Shown here: in pieces, positions 59,745-64,000 of the stretch
Numbering within the stretch: the stretch's first letter is position 1
Layout of the letters: each line of letters opens with the position of its first letter
Source of the DNA: Lactifluus volemus
Lineage: Eukaryota; Basidiomycota; Agaricomycetes; Russulales; Russulaceae
Assembly: GCA_022376515.1 (NCBI GenBank)
Contig: WTXI01000081.1
Coordinates: forward strand, 1-64,000
Reading direction: 5' to 3'
DNA: 64,000 nt
Program-made: the position numbers and the translations under genes
The notes under the pieces: model-generated
Seen by the model: the letters and a program-made list of their open reading frames with translations, nothing else
What the model was told of the DNA's origin: nothing
Databases searched by the model: none

Positions 59745-60301
59745 TCACGGGTGTGCTTGAATTGCATGAAAGTCGCAAATCAAGACGAAGCGGTGATTCA
59801 AACACAATGTATCTCCACCTCCGGCATACGTGCATCAGTGCATGCCACCATCGAGGGGACTCGCGCGTATAAGGCGTTTGACAGAAATCGAAGATGTCCA
59901 GGAGGACATTGTCGGTGAGGGATTCAATTGTCACGTGTGGGAATGAAATCAGGCCTACTCGATTCAAGTGAGTGATTGCTCGGCGGCCTATGGTCATGAA
60001 ACGTACCTGGGCGCTTTTGATTCAAACGCCCCTTCCGGTGATGCATAATGACCTGTCCGTTCCCTAGTCGTTGAGAATTAATGAGATGTTGAGTTTGACT
60101 ACTAATAGTTCTTGGCAAACACAGAGTTAGTTAAACTGCTATTACACTGAGACATTAAGATCGGAAGTACCTGCGAGAGAGAACTCTTCGATAGAGATGT
60201 TGATAATTCAGCTGAGGAACGTCGGAGCCCCAAGGCGCAAGGCCGGTCGAGGCCGCACATCGCAGATGCATGTCACATGATCCTGGTGCGTGTGCGCCAT
60301 T

Positions 60302-60520
60302 AACTTACCAGGTGAGGGCAGAGGTAATTATATTGTAAGGAACCAAGGGCGAGGCGCGTGACGACAATGTGGTGAGTGAAGACAGTGAGGTAAAAAAACG
60401 AAGGTCGTGGCAACTTGAATCGACATTAACATAATCCCCACTCCCTGATGTGCCTGATGGTTCAAGTGGCACGTGACCGCAATCAACTCCCACCCAACAA
60501 CTGAATTTATATGGCCAGTT
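60302..60520 (-). repeat. Intergenic repeat R, copy 3
   Basis: AAGGAACCAAGGGCGAGGC, CAGTGAGGTA and GTTCAAGTGGCACG align with 63411-63640 and, reversed, 8310-8565. Confidence 0.7.
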
Positions 60521-60798
60521 GTGCCAGCGGTTTCTCCCGGTGTCTGTCCATAACACGGCGCCACGACGGCCTGAAGCATCAAATTGATCTATATTTCTCC
60601 TAGCCTGTCATCAATGCGGGATAGTACATCAAATTGTTTAGACGAGGGGCGGACTGTCCAATCATCTCGGCTCAGTCGCGCGTGCGATATTAGCAGCTGT
60701 GGGGAGGTGGCAATCACCAGGAGGGGTGAAAAAAGACAGGTACTAGCAAAAAAAAGAAGTGGAGAGCATTCATCAACATTAACACAGACTCCTGACAA

Positions 60799-62295
60799 TT
60801 AATCCAAATCTGTGAGATGGACGGTGACGGGGTGATTGGAACGCTGGCGCGAGGAAATGAATGGCTCGATAGCTTGTTGCGTGGAAAGAGAGGGGGGTGG
60901 AAGGTAGAGATGGCGCAACATAGGCAACGCGTCCATGACCCTTTCCCCAGTGAGCTCTCGCAGCGCAGATGCAATAACCTCACCCAGTTTCGGCGGTATC
61001 TGCATGTACTGCAAAGCCGAAAATGCATGGAAGATCTCCAGCCATCGGGGTTATCCACGTGGGTTCCAATACCAAACGCCAAATTGTCAGAGGGGTCAGT
61101 GTCCTTGATGAGGAGTCGTCCTACATTGGATAAGAAAGGTGAATCTTGTCACATATTTCAGCTGCATACACAAAATGCCTATCTAACCCAAGGCAGAATA
61201 TCACGATAGATAGAGCGATCCGAAATTCGTTCCTTCCCGGTGGATCACGATGACCAAAACGGATGTTGACGCGTTCATTGAGAAAGTACAGTTCCGCTTC
61301 CTTGAATGACCCGAGGATCTGCGTGCGACCGATAAACTGGACGAAATGGGGCATGTCAAATTCGGCGTGATTGAGGAACCATGTCTCGATGTAAATAAGA
61401 GCAGGGGTGTCGACCCGAGCCACAAGATCCTCAAAGTACTCGCTGTCACCGTGGAACTCGAAATGAGTGAGAGCGGGGAGGACAACACGTGTCGGAGATC
61501 TATTTGGCGGAACAGGACGACTCGGACAATCTAGGGATTCGAACCCAATGTGAACAACTTCAAGCTTTGTCAACGCGGATAGGGCTGTGGCCATAGCTTC
61601 GGGTGAAATGTAACCGGTAATGGGTATCTCCTTGAGTTGAATTTTGACAAGATCATGACAAGATGAAAGAAGTTTTGGTAGTGCCGGAAATGGAATACCA
61701 TACAAGCTGAGTTCCTTTAGACGCGGGGCAGATATACCCAAAAAGGTACCGCGAAGCACCAGTGCCGAATTCCGGATATCAAGGCAAAGACGTGTCAAAA
61801 CTGGATACGGCTTCTTCATCACTTTGTAGAATCGCTCCATTAGACCACTTGTTGAAAAGAGATCGATTTCGGACACGCGGTCGTGATGCTCGAGTGCGGG
61901 AATTATGTTGGCTTCACTCCGGGGGTGTAGAAGATATCTCGATTCCTGTATGACGATAGGAAAGGAGCATGGCCAGATATATAGCTTCTTCTTCACAGGT
62001 GTGCTCGCATTGCATAAAATTCGCAAATGAAGACGAAGCGGTGATTCAAATACGACATATCTCCACCTTCGGCATACGTGCACCAGTGCATGCCACCATC
62101 GAACGAGTCGTGCGAAGACATTCGACAGAAGTCGAAGATGTCCAGGAGCACGTTGTCGGGGATGAATCCGATTGTCACTCGTGGGAAAGAAATCGGGTCT
62201 ATTCCATCCAAGTGAGTGATTGCTTCAGCGGTGGCCTATGATCATGAAACGTACCCGATCTCTTTGATTAACACTACGCGCCTTCGATTATGCAT
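60799..62295 (-). pseudogene. F-box pseudogene, subfamily C copy 8
   Basis: First exon from 62295 (ATGCATAATCGAAGG) is one base short, so its join to exon 2 (ISFPRVTIGFIPDNVLLDIFDFCRM) is out of frame. Further single-base shifts occur near 62100 (before HVCRRWRYVVFESP), about 61130 and about 61050. The long middle frame 61121-62083 (320 codons) keeps VMKKPYPVLTRLCLDI, GYISPEAMATALSALTKL and FVQFIGRTQILGSF. The C-terminus (MQIPPKLGEVIASALREL ... VTVHLTDLD) ends at 60799. At least four shifts: a pseudogene unless the assembly is poor. Confidence 0.82.
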
Positions 62296-63410
62296 GACGA
62301 CCTGTCCTTGCACTAGTAACTCTTGTTCGTTGAGAATATGGATAGTTAATGAGTGTCGAGTGTGACTACTAGCAGTTCGAAATTCAACTTGGCAAGCACG
62401 GAGTTAGCTTAGGCTGGTATTGCAGTAAATTAGGATCCAGACGTACCTGTGAGAAATAGAACTCTTCGACAGAGATGTTGACAATTCAGCTGAGGAACGT
62501 CGGAGCCGCAAGGCCAAGGCTATGCGGTCAAAGGCACCAAGGCGCAGTGCCCATCACATGACTCACATGATGCACGTGCACCGCGACGGGCCGTCACGGT
62601 CGCGCCATCGATTGACTCGGATACAGTGCCCATTCCGCAGTGATAGAGAGCTAGCATCCACTCTGATTATCATTAAATATAGTAGATTATTTACAAGAGT
62701 AACGAACAATACAAAATTGTCCCAGATAAGAGGAACTTTGAAGGCACAGGCCATGACGATGAGCAGTGATTGGGATGCCAGTGGTTCTCGAGAGCCTAAT
62801 TAGTTACGCCCTACAGTCAAACTGTCCACAAGAAATCAAATATTTGTTGACTTAGAATTACGGAAGAAATGGTCATTCGCCTACTGGAGGGTGGGACACA
62901 ACAACGAGTGACCAGTACGTTCCGGCTACAGCCTGAGCATTCAGTTCTTGACAACAGCACCTGCACCGCAGTGGAGATCGATGTAGAGAGTGACGTCTGA
63001 CGACGCCACGTCAGACGCCAACAAGTTAACGTTGATGAGAAACATGCCAGTGGTGGTCACGTTACCCCTTGAGCGCCGGAATCTGAGAGGAGCGCTCAGT
63101 CATAGAGGTAGTTTGGAATGCGAAAAAATTGAAGGTGGCACACTCAGAATCGTCGTTTTCGCAGACGCCACGGATTGTGGCATTCTTCTTGTTCCGAGCG
63201 CTACTGGGCTTTAATTCTCGAGGGGCAATAAATATGCCACATGCCACCAATCATCACATTTACACACGGCAGGAGAACAGGGGAAAAGGAAGAAAAAGAG
63301 ATGAGATCCGACTTGAAGGGAATCACGTCCACTCAAGGAGGCGCTCGTCACGAAGCGGAAATGCTGGCCATGGATACCCAGGTAGCGACGTAGACAAATA
63401 TTTGTACCAG
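62296..63410. other. Intergenic spacer of the C array
   Basis: The first 220 bp resemble the upstream spacer of copies 6 and 7 (TAGTTCTTG..., CAATTCAGCTGAGG). 62945-63030 resembles 53680-53730. Nothing coding recognised. Confidence 0.5.
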
Positions 63411-63640
63411 GTGAAGGCAGAGGCTAATCGCATTGTAAGGAACCAAGGGTGACGATGAAGTGGTGACTGAAGACGGTGAGGTAGAAAATCGAAATCGAAA
63501 GTGGTAGCAATCGACATGACTACGACTCACGGATGCCGGTGTGATGTTGCCCCGTTACAAACTCCCGCCCAGGTCATCACATAGTGCATGCTGGTTCAAG
63601 TGGCCCGCAACCGCCATCTCACTCCCGCAACTCCCACCCA
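63411..63640 (-). repeat. Intergenic repeat R, copy 4
   Basis: Reverse complement aligns over about 230 bp with 8310-8565 (GGCGGGAGTTTGTAAC, CTTCATCGTCAC, CCTTGGTTCCTTAC). Confidence 0.75.
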
Positions 63641-63941
63641 ACAACTGAATATTATATGGCCAGTTGTGCGGTTTCTCCCAGTGTCTGTCCATAACACGCC
63701 ACGACAGCCTAAAGCATAAAATTGATCTATATTTCTCCTAGCCTGCCATCAAAATGCGGGATCGTACATAAAAATGTTCAGAAGAGAGGCGGACAGTCCG
63801 ACCAATTCGGCTCAGTCGCGCGCGCGATATTAGCGTCTGCGGGGTGGTGGAAATCACCGGGAGAGGTGGGTAAAGTCAAGTACTAATAGCAAAAAGGGAG
63901 TGGAGAATATCGATCCATCAACATTAACACAGGACTGAGAA

Positions 63942-64000
63942 TCAATCCATTTCTGAGAGATGGGTGGTGACAGGGTGGTTGGAATGCTGGCGCGAGGAAA
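63942..64000 (-). CDS. F-box protein, subfamily C copy 9 (3' end only)
   Basis: The minus strand reads SSRQHSNHPVTTHLSEMD and a TGA at 63942-63944, the standard C-family ending. The rest lies beyond the window. The spacer 63650-63940 also matches the 3' spacer of the other C genes. Confidence 0.7.
   Translation of the reverse strand, partial: SSRQHSNHPVTTHLSEMD

Larger units (their letters stand above)
56615..60046 (-). pseudogene. F-box gene, subfamily C copy 7, split by two insertions
   Basis: First exon 60007-60046 (MHHRKGRLNQKRP), intron 59955-60006, exon 2 from 59954 with SFPHVTIESLTDNVLLDIFDFCQ and LMHVCRRWRYIVFESP. After the STPV codons a LINE interrupts (58211-59744). The middle piece 58122-58210 encodes KKKLYIWPRSFPIVIEESRF. 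A solo LTR (57743-58121) interrupts next, then 57742-56615 encodes the leucine-rich remainder (VIKKPYPVLTRLCLHIWGS, GYISPEAMATALSASTEL, FLQFIGRTQLPES, HPVTVHL). The three coding pieces are in one consistent frame, so the gene was open when hit. Confidence 0.88.

Noticed and set aside
1..64000. CRISPR arrays, operons, ribosome-binding sites, phage genes
   Set aside because: The spliced genes and retrotransposons are eukaryotic. No regular repeat-spacer pattern was seen.

Overview
The window looks like the genome of an agaricomycete fungus (Basidiomycota). Genes are split by 44-66 bp GT-AG introns. The coding content is dominated by lineage-specific F-box proteins with leucine-rich C-terminal halves. 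The transposons belong to families I associate with mushroom genomes: a chromodomain Ty3/gypsy element and LINEs with a proline-rich ORF1. The species cannot be named from this sequence alone.

Layout. 0-19.9 kb holds F-box subfamilies B (126-1843, 18445-19902) and A (three genes on the minus strand ending at 4065, 11290 and 15045, inside a block duplicated two and a half times), plus a decayed plus-strand pair (subfamily C then E) at 6.1-8.2 kb. 20-26 kb is a gap in the cluster with one conserved housekeeping-type gene, an acetate/ammonium-type GPR1/FUN34/YaaH transporter (23814-24690, five exons). 26-31.2 kb holds two tandem plus-strand F-box genes (subfamily D). 31.26-40.3 kb is a transposon nest: an ORF1-only LINE fragment, a 7.67 kb chromodomain LTR retrotransposon with 605 bp LTRs, and a LINE reverse-transcriptase fragment. 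41.2-64 kb is a minus-strand array of subfamily C F-box genes, several followed by a gene or relic of a second F-box family (E) and by a non-coding repeat (R). One C gene is broken by both a solo LTR and a LINE.

Function. F-box proteins usually act as substrate adaptors of SCF ubiquitin ligases: the N-terminal F-box binds Skp1 and the C-terminal half selects targets. The array therefore looks like a birth-and-death repertoire of ubiquitin-ligase adaptors. I find six F-box genes with undamaged open frames and a recognisable start (A1-A3, D1, D2, E1), plus B2 and C3. C2 has an intact body but a damaged start. The rest carry one-base frameshifts, lost starts or insertions. Because nearly all damage is single-base indels, uncorrected assembly errors are a real alternative for some of the breaks.

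Exon structures were worked out by hand from GT/AG sites, frame continuity and comparison between paralogues in the window. No database search or alignment program was used.
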